Assembly (NCBI RefSeq): GCF_019145495.1
Contig: NZ_JAHSTU010000001.1
Location: 1,423,457-1,487,456 of the forward strand
Source of the DNA: Pseudomonas azerbaijanoccidentalis
GTDB taxonomy: Bacteria > Pseudomonadota > Gammaproteobacteria > Pseudomonadales > Pseudomonadaceae
DNA length: 64,000 nt
Direction: 5' to 3'
A program made the translations under genes and the position numbers. Below are positions 24,976 to 33,285 of the stretch, in pieces (within the stretch, counting starts at the first letter, position 1; each line of letters begins with the position of its first letter). The notes under the pieces were generated by a model. It was not told the DNA's origin. It saw only the letters and a program-made list of their open reading frames with translations, and ran no database searches.

Positions 24976-27471
24976 ATGCTCAACTGCCCAGCGCGCCGAA
25001 CGGCGCCGCCCTATCGTCCCTTGTTAGTCCCGTTGTCCATTGCCTGCGGCCTCGTCTCGTTCAGCCTGGAGGCCGCTGAAACCAGTTCGCCGACCCTCAA
25101 TACCGTAGTCGTCACCGGCAACCGTGGCGCCGAACAACGCACCGTCACCACCAGCCCGACGCCGATTGACGTGGTGACTGGCGACCAACTGCGCGCGGTC
25201 GGCAAACCGAGCCTGTTGGAAGCGCTGAGTAAATTCATTCCGTCGTTCAATCTGCCAGACCGGGCGGGTTGGGATGCCAGCGGCGTGGTGCGTTCGGCGA
25301 CCCTGCGCGGCCTGACCGCCTCCCACGTGCTGGTGCTGGTCAACGGCAAGCGCCGCCATACCAGCGCGACGCTGAACATCAACGGCATCAACAGTGGCGC
25401 AGCGCCCAGCGACCTCGACCTGATCCCGGTGGCCTCCATCGATCACATCGAAGTGCTGCGCGACGGCGCTGCCGCGCAATACGGATCGGATGCGATCTCC
25501 GGGGTGATCAACATCATCCTCAAGCAAACCACTGGCGGCAGTTCCGACACCACGCTGGGCCAGAACTACGACGGCAAGCGCGGCACCGCCACGGAGGCGC
25601 TCAATTACGGTTTTGAAGTCGGCGAGGCCGGCGTGCTCAACGTCTCGCTCGACACCCGATATCAGGAGCGTGACAACAAGGCCGGCAGCAACGGCTACAG
25701 CTCGCATTACTATCCACAATCGGACGGCTCACCCGACCCGCGCGAGGCCACAGCCAGCCATCACACCTACAAAGGCTATGGCCTGCCGCGCAGCCAGTTG
25801 GCGGATGTCGCCTACAACCTCGACCTGCCGCTGAACGACGCCGTCACGCTCTACTCGTTCTCGACCCTGGCCACCCGCGAAAACAACGACGGCCAGAACT
25901 TCCGCCTGCCCAACGGGCGCAACACCATCACCACTGGCCCCAACGGTTTCCCCGACGGCTACAGCCCTTACTGGCTGGTCAACGAGACCGACTTCCAGTC
26001 AGCCTTCGGCGCCCGCGGCGACGACATCGGTATCGGCGGTTGGGCCTGGGACCTGAGCAGCACCTATGGCCGCAACTACGCCAAGCAACGCACCTACGAC
26101 AACCAGAACCCGTCACTGGGGGAAAACACGCCGAACAAATTTACCTCGGGCATCTACATCGCCGATCAATGGACCAGCAACGTCGACCTGAAAAACAGCT
26201 ACGACATCGGCTTGGCCAAGCCACTGGATGTCGCCTTCGGTTTCGAGCATCGACGCGATGGCTACGAGACGCGCGCCGGCTCCGAAGCTTCTTACATCGA
26301 TGGCGGCTACGTGTTCCCCGTCGGCCATCCCCGCGCCGGAGAACGGCCTGATCCCGGCGCGCAGGTCACCAACGGCATCACCCCTGACGACGAGCAAAAA
26401 GTCAGCCGCAACAACGTCGCCACTTACATCGACCTGGGCTTCTACCCCGTTGAACAGTGGTACCTGGGCGTCGCTGCGCGATACGAGCACTACAACGAAG
26501 GCGTGGGCAGCACGCGCAGCGGCAAGCTCAGCACCCGCTATGAGTTCAACCCGGTGTTTTCGGTGCGCGGCACCATCAGCAACGGCTTCCGAGCGCCGTC
26601 ACTGGCCAACGAAGTCTTCACCGCACGCTCGACCGGTTTCGACACCATCAATGGCGTCTACCAGTCCTACAACTACGTGATTCTGCCGGTGGATTCGGCG
26701 GGCGCACAGGCCCTCGGGGCCGAGTCCTTGAAGCCGGAACGCTCGACCAACTTCAGCCTCGGATTCGCCCTGACACCCAGCGAAGACCTGAGCCTGACCG
26801 TGGACGGCTACGTGATCAACCTGCGCGATCGCCTGGTACTCAGCGAACGCTTCCAGGGTCCGGGTGTTGCGTCCCTGCTCGAGAGCATCGGCGTACCCGC
26901 CACCGCCGGCGCGCAGTACTTCACCAACGGCGCCAGCACGCGCACCTCCGGGGTCGATGTGGTGGGTAACTATCGGCAGAACCTGAACAGTTTCGGCACG
27001 GTGCGATGGACCGCCGCGCTGAACTACAACCACACGCAAATTCTCAGCGTCAACGAAACCCCGGCGCAACTCACGGCCCTCAATAGCGGCTACCAGTTGA
27101 TGGGACGCCAGGCTCGCGCGCTGATCACCAAGACCTCCCCCAGCAGCAAGGCGATTTTCTCCGCCGACTGGGCGATTCACGACTTCGACGTCAACTTGCG
27201 GCTGACCCGTTACGGCACCTACACCGAGGTCAACAGCTCCGCCGACCCGAGCCTCGACCGCGACTATTCCGCGAAATGGATCACCGACCTCGACGTGGCC
27301 TACGCCCTGACCAAACAACTGACCGTCGCCGTTGGCGCCCAGAATCTGTTCGACAAATACCCCGATCACATCGGCGTGCCCAACTCTTCGTTCGGCGATA
27401 ACTGGGGCAGTTACTCGCCCTTCGGTTTCACCGGCGGCTACTACTACACGCGCTTGCAGTATGCGTTCTGA
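24976..27471 (+). CDS. TonB-dependent outer-membrane receptor 3
   Basis: 831 residues with a signal region (to about residue 33), TonB box LNTVVVTGNR, plug domain (VLVLVNGKRRHTSA, DGAAAQYGSDAISGVINIIL) and a barrel ending YYYTRLQYAF. It is a paralogue of receptor 1 by clear similarity from TonB box to C-terminus. AGGAG lies 9 nt before the start. Being downstream of the oxidase and RidA genes suggests it imports a sulfur compound with an amine or amino-acid group (inference). Confidence 0.9.
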   Translation: MLNCPARRTAPPYRPLLVPLSIACGLVSFSLEAAETSSPTLNTVVVTGNRGAEQRTVTTSPTPIDVVTGDQLRAVGKPSLLEALSKFIPSFNLPDRAGWDASGVVRSATLRGLTASHVLVLVNGKRRHTSATLNINGINSGAAPSDLDLIPVASIDHIEVLRDGAAAQYGSDAISGVINIILKQTTGGSSDTTLGQNYDGKRGTATEALNYGFEVGEAGVLNVSLDTRYQERDNKAGSNGYSSHYYPQSDGSPDPREATASHHTYKGYGLPRSQLADVAYNLDLPLNDAVTLYSFSTLATRENNDGQNFRLPNGRNTITTGPNGFPDGYSPYWLVNETDFQSAFGARGDDIGIGGWAWDLSSTYGRNYAKQRTYDNQNPSLGENTPNKFTSGIYIADQWTSNVDLKNSYDIGLAKPLDVAFGFEHRRDGYETRAGSEASYIDGGYVFPVGHPRAGERPDPGAQVTNGITPDDEQKVSRNNVATYIDLGFYPVEQWYLGVAARYEHYNEGVGSTRSGKLSTRYEFNPVFSVRGTISNGFRAPSLANEVFTARSTGFDTINGVYQSYNYVILPVDSAGAQALGAESLKPERSTNFSLGFALTPSEDLSLTVDGYVINLRDRLVLSERFQGPGVASLLESIGVPATAGAQYFTNGASTRTSGVDVVGNYRQNLNSFGTVRWTAALNYNHTQILSVNETPAQLTALNSGYQLMGRQARALITKTSPSSKAIFSADWAIHDFDVNLRLTRYGTYTEVNSSADPSLDRDYSAKWITDLDVAYALTKQLTVAVGAQNLFDKYPDHIGVPNSSFGDNWGSYSPFGFTGGYYYTRLQYAF

Positions 27472-27525
27472 GGCCCGTGCAGAAGCCACTAAGCTAATGC
27501 CAATAAATTATTTATAAATTGTTTT

Positions 27526-27549
27526 TTAGAACCATATGCTTGATTGCAG
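27526..27549 (+). promoter_or_regulatory. sulfur-cluster promoter element, divergent copy
   Basis: TTAGAACCA, then TTGATTGCAG ending at the same 24-nt span as the other copies. The first half matches the copy at 5290 exactly over nine bases; the second half is degraded and no TTAT -10 follows at 7 nt. It lies 36 nt before the last binding-protein gene. Confidence 0.4.
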
Positions 27550-27584
27550 ATAGCCCTTCTTTCTTGCCGAATAGCGAGCGTGCC

Positions 27585-28559
27585 ATGTCAAAACCCATCA
27601 ACGATGCTCAAGCGAAATTCCGTCGTCCACTGCTGACCGGACTGGTCGTGGCCTTGGCCCTGTCTTTTGCATTGCCGTCCCAGGCTCGGGAAACGCTGCG
27701 GATCGGTTACCAAAAATCGTCGACCCTCATCACCCTGCTGAAGACCCAGGGCACTCTGGATAAAACCCTCGCCGAACAGAACATCGACGTAAGCTGGCAT
27801 GAGTTTCCTAGCGGCCTGCCGCTGCTGGAGGCGCTGAACGTCGGCAATGTCGACATCAGCGCCGACGTCGCCGACACCGTGCCGATTTTCGCCCAAGCGG
27901 CGCAGGCCAAACTCACCTACTTCGCCCAGGAAGCCCCCTCGCCGTCAGCCCAGGCCATCGTCGTGCACAAGGACTCGTCCCTGCATCAATTGGCCGATCT
28001 AAAAGGTAAAAAAGTCGCCGTCACCAAAGCCGCCGGCAGCCACTACCTGCTGATCGCCGCCCTGACCAAAGCCGGCCTGGCGTTTTCGGACATCCAACCG
28101 GCCTACCTGTCACCCGCCGATGGCCGCGCCGCGTTCGAAAACAACAAAGTCGACGCCTGGGTAACCTGGGAACCCTTCCTCACCAGCGCCCAACAGCAAC
28201 TGCCCACCCGCACCCTGGCCGACGGCGCCGGCCTGGCCAGCTACAAACGCTACTACCTGACCAGCACCAACTACGCCAAGGCCCACCCGCAAGTACTCAA
28301 AGTGGTTTACGACCAACTGGAAAAAACCGGCCACTGGGTAAAAACCAATCCCCGTGACGCCGCCCAGGTGTTGAGCCCATTGTGGGGCAACCTTGGCCTG
28401 GAAACGGTCGAGACCGCCAACAGCCATCGCAGCTACAAGGTGCAGCCGGTGAAAAGCGATGAGTTGGGTGAGCAACAGAAAATCGCCGATGCTTTTTTTG
28501 CCGCGGGTCTGTTGCCTAAATCGGTGGATGCGAAGGATGTGGGGATTTGGCGGCCTTGA
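27585..28559 (+). CDS. sulfonate-type ABC substrate-binding protein (SsuA-like)
   Basis: 324 residues from the ATG at 27585; the signal peptide begins MSKPINDAQAKFRRPLLTG and is cleaved near SQARE. Upstream in-frame codons from 27519 give an unlikely leader. Family stretches include LRIGYQKSSTLITLLK, NVDISADVADTVPIFAQA, KGKKVAVTKAAGSHYLLI and WVTWEPFLTSA. It is the fourth such protein in the cluster and the last gene before a strong terminator. It has no adjacent permease. Confidence 0.87.
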   Translation: MSKPINDAQAKFRRPLLTGLVVALALSFALPSQARETLRIGYQKSSTLITLLKTQGTLDKTLAEQNIDVSWHEFPSGLPLLEALNVGNVDISADVADTVPIFAQAAQAKLTYFAQEAPSPSAQAIVVHKDSSLHQLADLKGKKVAVTKAAGSHYLLIAALTKAGLAFSDIQPAYLSPADGRAAFENNKVDAWVTWEPFLTSAQQQLPTRTLADGAGLASYKRYYLTSTNYAKAHPQVLKVVYDQLEKTGHWVKTNPRDAAQVLSPLWGNLGLETVETANSHRSYKVQPVKSDELGEQQKIADAFFAAGLLPKSVDAKDVGIWRP

Positions 28560-28593
28560 GGCGGGAGTGATTGAAGGTGTTTTGCAGTCTAGA

Positions 28594-28618
28594 AAAGCCC
28601 GGCTAAATGCCGGGCTTT
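28594..28618. terminator. intrinsic terminator closing the sulfur cluster
   Basis: AAAGCCCGGC, a 5-nt loop, GCCGGGCTTT: a perfect 10-bp stem with A/T-rich ends on both sides, so it can work in either direction. From here to 28878 I see no supported gene. Confidence 0.85.
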
Positions 28619-28878
28619 AACTTGGTGAAAGTGTGGCGTGCTGCTTCCACGATTAAAGGTGGTTACTGGATCATAAATAGTCTGGGTTTTGTTACCAGTA
28701 AACCTGTTGGCTGCGTGGTGCTTTGCAACGCAGATCCATTCCCATGCCACCCTGGAACATTGGCGTGCAGGTTGTGCGGGTTGTCGCTGTTGCTTCCGTA
28801 CATCACACAATCCGGCTATCGACGTCCACCCGGCCCGGAGGGATGCCTTGGCTACAGGTGAATTTGAGGCATAAAGAA

Positions 28879-28894
28879 GCCCGCTTGAGCGGGC
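28879..28894 (-). terminator. intrinsic terminator for the small acidic-protein gene
   Basis: GCCCGC-TTGA-GCGGGC followed on the minus strand by CTTCTTTAT. It lies 20 nt after the minus-strand stop at 28916. Confidence 0.6.
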
Positions 28895-28915
28895 AATCGG
28901 AATGCTTCTAACTTG

Positions 28916-29206
28916 TCAGGCACCGGATTCAGGATCACTCGCCGGCACGCTGCGCTGCTCCCTTTCGTCTTCATCCTGTTCGTTCATCTGTGGGTCGGCA
29001 TCAGGATCATCGACGTGCCCATTCCTCCCGGCTTCAGAGTGAGTCGTCTGTGCGTCAGCCATATCTTCATCGACGGGAGATTCATCGTCGGGCGGAAGTG
29101 GAACTTCGTAATCGTTCCAGCCCGAGTCATGACCCGTTTCGTTGTCCGTTGTACGTGTTTCGCGTTGTTGTGATTTGTTGCCGGGTGCGCTCTCGTCAAT
29201 TTCCAT
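28916..29206 (-). CDS. small acidic hydrophilic protein, function unknown
   Basis: 96 residues rich in Asp, Glu, Gln, Asn and Ser with almost no hydrophobic stretches (for instance DPDADPQMNEQDEDER), so probably disordered. A GGGAG site precedes the ATG, and a terminator follows, which supports a real single-gene unit. I do not recognise a domain. Proteins of this composition are common as short conserved hypotheticals in Pseudomonas. Confidence 0.65.
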   Translation of the reverse strand: MEIDESAPGNKSQQRETRTTDNETGHDSGWNDYEVPLPPDDESPVDEDMADAQTTHSEAGRNGHVDDPDADPQMNEQDEDEREQRSVPASDPESGA

Positions 29207-29334
29207 GGTGGCTCTCCCTTCTCGTGCACAGTTGATCGGTGCATAAACGTGAGAGCGTCACACCACGGTCGAGTGCCCGGTATTGGACAAGCGGTGGGCG
29301 ATAAGAAAGCCGGGGTGAAAGCAGGACCTAGGAG

Positions 29335-29390
29335 CCCGCCCAACTCTGGCCTAGCAATCCGTGCCTGGTAAAGAGCCAGAGTCAGGCGGG
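29335..29390. repeat. inverted repeat in an otherwise empty stretch
   Basis: CCCGCC-CA-ACTCTGGC (29335-29350) pairs with GCCAGAGT-CA-GGCGGG (29375-29390): 14 bp around a 2x2 mismatch and a 24-nt loop. It is the only structure I see in the 306-nt gap 29207-29512. Confidence 0.6.
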
Positions 29391-29512
29391 TCATCAGATT
29401 CTAGCTGATTGGATCCAATAAATTCAGACTTTTTACTCAATTTAATATCACTTTGACAGCACCCCGCCCTCAACAGGCTCTGGCAGGCGTACAAGAGGTG
29501 GCGGCGACGAAG

Positions 29513-29656
29513 TCAAGATCGCTTGTTTCCCTTCGCCCAGCCAGCAACCATCAATGCCAAACCGGGAATCCAGAGACCTGGCGCGGTGATAGCGATGCCG
29601 CAGATCACCAGCGGCAGCCCGGTTAAGAACAACGGATTTCGAAACGCCTTTTCCAT
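29513..29656 (-). CDS. 47-residue membrane protein, function unknown
   Basis: The frame from the ATG at 29656 to TGA at 29513 encodes a short protein that begins MEKAFRNPLFLTG, is strongly hydrophobic from residue 8 to 41 (one or two membrane segments), and ends with a basic tail KGNKRS. That pattern is typical of a real small membrane protein rather than chance. The ribosome site (GAGTGG) is mediocre. No family recognised. Confidence 0.6.
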   Translation of the reverse strand: MEKAFRNPLFLTGLPLVICGIAITAPGLWIPGLALMVAGWAKGNKRS

Positions 29657-29803
29657 AGCACCCACTCGTTAAGAACGTATCTCATTACACCACAAACCCT
29701 GTTGGCGAACGGTGGGAACGGCAGCAGGTAAGCTCCCGGCGCAATGGCATTCATGGCAACGATGATGAATTAAACTCTGGATTTGACCGTAGGGATTGCG
29801 ATC

Positions 29804-30241
29804 ATGAGTTGGCAAATTAGACAGGCTGTCCTCAGCGACTTTAAATGGCTGGTGCGCGTGGATTCTTTGGCGGAAAACGACCATGGTCGTCGGAGGCAAA
29901 TTGCAAGAGCTATTAGCAAAAGTGAATGCTGGGTTGCTTGTGATGCGGACGATCTCGCTGCCCCTGTCGGCTACGGATGCCTGGATAAAAGTTTTTTCGG
30001 TGAGTGGTTTGTTCCGCTCGTGGTCGTCTCGAATGCACACAGACGATGCGGGATAGGCAGGAAGATCGTTGCTCACTTAGAGCATTGTTCCTCTGCCAAA
30101 AAGATCTTTACTTCGACCAACATGTCCAACACACCCATGCGGGAATTGCTCTCGCAGCTTGGATACCAATCTAGCGGTGTAGTGGAGAATCTTGATCCTG
30201 GTGATCCGGAGCTGATTTTTATGAAGATTCTTGAGGAGTAG
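29804..30241 (+). CDS. GNAT-family N-acetyltransferase
   Basis: 145 residues from the ATG at 29804 (AGGGA upstream); an in-frame ATG at 29783 is less well placed. It has the GNAT order: IRQAVLSDFKWL, then VPLVVVSNAHRRCGIGRKIVAHLE containing the acetyl-CoA-binding R/Q-x-x-G-x-G/A element, then STNMSNTPMRELLSQLGYQSSG near the end. The substrate is unknown. The gene stands alone between hypothetical genes in the host flank. Confidence 0.8.
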   Translation: MSWQIRQAVLSDFKWLVRVDSLAENDHGRRRQIARAISKSECWVACDADDLAAPVGYGCLDKSFFGEWFVPLVVVSNAHRRCGIGRKIVAHLEHCSSAKKIFTSTNMSNTPMRELLSQLGYQSSGVVENLDPGDPELIFMKILEE

Positions 30242-30372
30242 AGATGCCTGCATTTCTCTGAATTCATCTTCATCGATAGCGGCTTACCATTGATGTTCAA
30301 ATCTTGGGGGGGAGTCCGAGCTCTACGACTTCGGCATCCGCCTGACTCCCGCCCTTGAAGTATGGAATGGCT

Positions 30373-30507
30373 TCAGCCGGCCAGGCTGAGCAGGTAGCGT
30401 TCGACGCCGATGGTTGGCAGAAGGCTGGTGGAGATGTGAAGAACTGCCGTCTGTTGCTGGTGAAGATCCTTGATCACCTGGACTGAAGGCCGCCACGGAA
30501 CTGGAGC
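30373..30507 (-). pseudogene. C-terminal remnant of an unidentified protein
   Basis: A 44-codon open stretch ends at TGA (30373-30375) and has no start: an in-frame TAA lies at 30508-30510. The C-terminal part looks like genuine protein (VQVIKDLHQQQTAVLH, then PTIGVERYLLSLAG). It lies just downstream of the tRNA-Pro attachment locus, so it may be debris from an older insertion. Confidence 0.4.
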
Positions 30508-30536
30508 TTACATTAAAACTACAAGGCGTCAGAGAC

Positions 30537-30755
30537 TTAGGCGACTTTCAGAGTATCGACAACTACCCGCCCATCAGCCATGAGCTGAAGATACTCGCGC
30601 CATTTTTGGAAGGCTTGCTGCTGCCTGGTGGATGCCGCGAGCCACTGAGCGCCACCAATCAGTCCTACTGGGATGGACATCATCTGTTCGATTGCAAAAT
30701 CAAGTTCATTTGCGAGCTCACGCCCATTCGGCAAATCGAGGATTAGTGGTCGCAT
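30537..30755 (-). CDS. small protein, function unknown
   Basis: 72 residues, beginning MRPLILDLPNGRELANEL and ending VVVDTLKVA, soluble and mixed in composition. The ribosome site is weak. It sits among broken reading frames (30373-30507 and 30768-30908), so it may be a relic. No family recognised. Confidence 0.4.
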   Translation of the reverse strand: MRPLILDLPNGRELANELDFAIEQMMSIPVGLIGGAQWLAASTRQQQAFQKWREYLQLMADGRVVVDTLKVA

Positions 30756-30767
30756 AAAAAACCTGTT

Positions 30768-30908
30768 TTATTTTTTGGGCTTCTTCATCGACTTTTCAAT
30801 GTGCTGATCGTGCGCCAGCTCCGACGAACGGCTTGCCCAATCACCACCTTCTGCCGCCCGGCGCTGGGGCGAGAATGGCGGACCTCCCTGCCCTAAAGCG
30901 TTCCGTAA
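30768..30908 (-). pseudogene. possible coding remnant without a start
   Basis: A 46-codon open stretch ending KSMKKPKK and TAA, closed upstream by an in-frame TAG at 30909-30911, with no usable start near its beginning. The basic, protein-like C-terminus (SSELAHDQHIEKSMKK) suggests a gene relic. From 30909 to 31131 I see no supported gene. Confidence 0.3.
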
Positions 30909-31131
30909 CTACATCCGAAAAGGCCAGGTGCCGGCGAGCAGAACCGCAAACTCGGGTACGTTGAGCGTTCAGTCGGTCAGACGGCAATGACCTGGTCGCG
31001 ATGGTATTGAAAGGAGCTGCATGGTGGTCGCACGGGTTAGCGACCTAGCATTGATTACCGCACAGACGCGCACGGATTTCTGAATATGTGGTTTTACGCC
31101 AGTTTTGCGCGGGTTTTGCGCAGACACAAAA

Positions 31132-31154
31132 AAGCCGATCTAGCTGATCGGCTT
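31132..31154 (-). terminator. intrinsic terminator of the tRNA-Pro locus
   Basis: AAGCCGATC-TAGCT-GATCGGCTT, perfect 9-bp stem with a T-run on the minus side. It lies 26 nt beyond the CCA end of the tRNA fragment, where a tRNA terminator belongs, marking this side as host DNA. Confidence 0.8.
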
Positions 31155-31180
31155 AAGTGCCTGAATTTAATCAGAAAATA

Positions 31181-31230
31181 TGGTCGGGACGGAGTGATTC
31201 GAACACTCGACCCCTAGCACCCCATGCAAG
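31181..31230 (-). other. prophage attachment site: 3' half of tRNA-Pro(GGG)
   Basis: On the minus strand this reads anticodon loop ATGGGGT (anticodon GGG), GCTAG, variable region, T-arm GAGTG-TTCGAAT-CACTC, acceptor CGTCCCG, then A and CCA. The matching 5' half (acceptor CGGGACG, D-arm) is absent: the DNA to the right reads GGGTTGTAGCCCC instead. The anticodon stem is CTTGC/GCTAG with one mismatch, which marks the edge of tRNA identity. Host DNA lies left, phage DNA right. Confidence 0.85.
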
Positions 31231-31308
31231 CAGATGGGGCTACAACCCGCTGAAACCATGACTCCTGACCGGGCGCTCGCTGCAACGATGCCCAACAGCG
31301 TTTAACGT

Positions 31309-31348
31309 CGAGTGACTTTGTCACTCGGAAATCCCTCGACCCCTAGCA
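31309..31348. repeat. palindrome and partial att repeat beside the attachment site
   Basis: CGAGTGAC-TTT-GTCACTCG is a perfect 8-bp hairpin (31309-31327), nested in GTCGAG/CTCGAC. The 14-mer CTCGACCCCTAGCA at 31335-31348 repeats the att sequence at 31206-31219 exactly. This may be integrase or excisionase arm-site DNA. Confidence 0.5.
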
Positions 31349-31425
31349 TTTCCAATCTCCGGCGTTCTGCCGAACCCCACCCTACCCTTGTGCCTGCTAC
31401 GCTTTCCTATTTCACGGAGTAATCC

Positions 31426-31635
31426 ATGCCAAACTCAGACTTGCTCCCTTCTCTACTGCTCAAGCTCAACGAAAACCAGCTCGCCCTTGAAGCCGCCATC
31501 ATGGAGCTATCCAACTGGGTCGAGCAACGCGGTGCAACCGAGGTTGCCGAAAACGTCCGCGGTGCCCTGGAAGCGATCGACCGCAACGAGGAATTCATTA
31601 AGATCACTCTGGCGGTGATGATGACGCCGGAGTGA
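31426..31635 (+). CDS. small prophage protein, function unknown
   Basis: 69 residues from the ATG at 31426 with GGAG 6 nt upstream. It is predicted helical and soluble (LLLKLNENQLALEAAIMEL). Short proteins of this kind are frequent at the attachment ends of Pseudomonas prophages, but I do not know a function. It is the first gene inside the left att site and is followed by a secreted cargo protein on the same strand. Confidence 0.6.
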   Translation: MPNSDLLPSLLLKLNENQLALEAAIMELSNWVEQRGATEVAENVRGALEAIDRNEEFIKITLAVMMTPE

Positions 31636-31754
31636 CTGAGCGAAAACCTTCGATAGCGCCGACCGATCCGCATGAGCATGCGCAACCCCGTCCGGTCAAA
31701 CCTAGCGAAAAACGCGTCTACACTCACCGATGTAACTTCCTCGGGGAGCGGTTT

Positions 31755-33056
31755 ATGAAAATCCTATTGACTGCTTTTTTATGGATAGCAAGCCCGATTG
31801 TTTTCGGCGCGACATCCGTCCCACATATAACTAACGAGGGTTGCAAGGTAAATCTTGAAAAATTTGCATCTATCAGCTCCGCATCTTGGTCTGGCAAGTG
31901 CCGAGATGGCGCGGTGGACGGAATTGGCGTAATGAGCCTGACAGGTGCCAGTGGTACTTTAAAGCTGATACAAGAGTACTACGATGGAGAATGGGCATCC
32001 TCCCAGTACTTCCTGGACAGCAACTCTATAGTTCAAGCACAAAGACAAGGGCAAGTAATAACAATTAAGGCTTGCAAACTGTCAGCGGATTGCGATTTAT
32101 TATATCAAACAGCCATAAAAAGTGGATTATTAAAAAAAGCCAATAACTCTGGACTGACTGGGGTGGTTAGATTTTTTGATGATAGAACCATCGGAGAGGA
32201 AGCCCTTGCGAAGCTGGAGTCAAATTTTTCGGCCGGTGGGCCGAATACAGCGAAGGCAAATAAAAGTAACGGCGCAATCGGAACAGCAGACGGCTTAGAT
32301 TTTCGTTTACAGAACGGCTACATCGTAGCAACTGGCGGACCTTGTACCGCCCCCGGGCTGTACAAGGTTTCTGTAGGAGAAGGAGCCTTCAAAGAGGTTA
32401 AGGATGGCACCTTCCGAAATAACTACTACTTGGATGGAGTTATGCGTTCAAATCGTGGTTTTGACATCCACACGATGCTTTCTCCAAATGTTAATTGGAG
32501 TGAAACAGTCAGACAAAATCGAAGCGAAGCCAGTAACCTTCCCCTAGGACATGAGGCAAAGGTAGATGCAGAAAAAGAAGCAGATGTCGTTGAGTGCTTG
32601 GCAAGGAGCCAAACACAGTATGCAATCGCTTTTGAAAATTGGATGAAAGCCAATATGCATCTATGCAAAATCTGTAAGCCCGAACCAAACAAGCCAGATC
32701 AACAGTACAAAAAACCCGCTAATGCTGCGATATGTCCAAAGACTGTTACCGTTAAAGACAATATTAACGGCGGCCCATGGACTGATTTTCAGTGGGAGCT
32801 TGACGCGGAAATAAAAAACGACCAAAAGAAGCTGGCAACCCTTTTGGAACAACTTAAGGACACTCGAGACTGCAACGGTTGCGGCTCCTCCTTCAGCGAA
32901 TATTTCCATACTACCGTCGGTGAATATCCCGGTTTATATCTTCTTAGCGATTACGACTTAAGAGATCCAGCCAAATCACATTGGCAGTTTCAGCAAAAGT
33001 CCACTCATCCTTTTATAAAAATGGTTAGTTGCGAGTTGGGCATTGTCTCTGAGTGA
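31755..33056 (+). CDS. secreted cargo protein, function unknown
   Basis: 433 residues from the ATG at 31755 (GGGGAG upstream), starting with a clear Sec signal (MKILLTAFLWIASPIVFGA). The mature protein has several Cys pairs (CKICK, CNGCGSS) that could form disulfides. Base composition is much more AT-rich than the phage structural genes, a sign of separate acquisition. It is transcribed against the late genes, as expected for a lysogenic-conversion gene. An in-frame extension to 31632 has no signal peptide. No family recognised. Confidence 0.65.
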   Translation: MKILLTAFLWIASPIVFGATSVPHITNEGCKVNLEKFASISSASWSGKCRDGAVDGIGVMSLTGASGTLKLIQEYYDGEWASSQYFLDSNSIVQAQRQGQVITIKACKLSADCDLLYQTAIKSGLLKKANNSGLTGVVRFFDDRTIGEEALAKLESNFSAGGPNTAKANKSNGAIGTADGLDFRLQNGYIVATGGPCTAPGLYKVSVGEGAFKEVKDGTFRNNYYLDGVMRSNRGFDIHTMLSPNVNWSETVRQNRSEASNLPLGHEAKVDAEKEADVVECLARSQTQYAIAFENWMKANMHLCKICKPEPNKPDQQYKKPANAAICPKTVTVKDNINGGPWTDFQWELDAEIKNDQKKLATLLEQLKDTRDCNGCGSSFSEYFHTTVGEYPGLYLLSDYDLRDPAKSHWQFQQKSTHPFIKMVSCELGIVSE

Positions 33057-33285
33057 GATCAGATTTTATTATGCGGTAGTCGTGGGTAATGAGCGGCCTA
33101 CGATTACCGGAATAGACCGCTTACAGTATATCTGTATAAACGCTCCACACGCTTGCCAGACATGCCGACAGCACGATTTTTCATTGGTGTCCAGCGTCGG
33201 TGATGGCAACAATTCGTTGAGCATGCGCTGCAGCAGTCGAGTGTGCCTTCCTCCTTAAATCATTAGGGCTAATGACTTGATGACG

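Noticed and set aside
31181..31260. A complete tRNA gene
   Set aside because: Only the 3' half (anticodon loop to CCA) is present. The sequence beyond the anticodon stem does not form a D-arm or the CGGGACG acceptor strand.
33057..33285. A 71-codon plus-strand frame at 33043-33258
   Set aside because: It starts inside the end of the secreted-protein gene in another frame, has no ribosome site, and the translation is Cys/Ser-rich without pattern.
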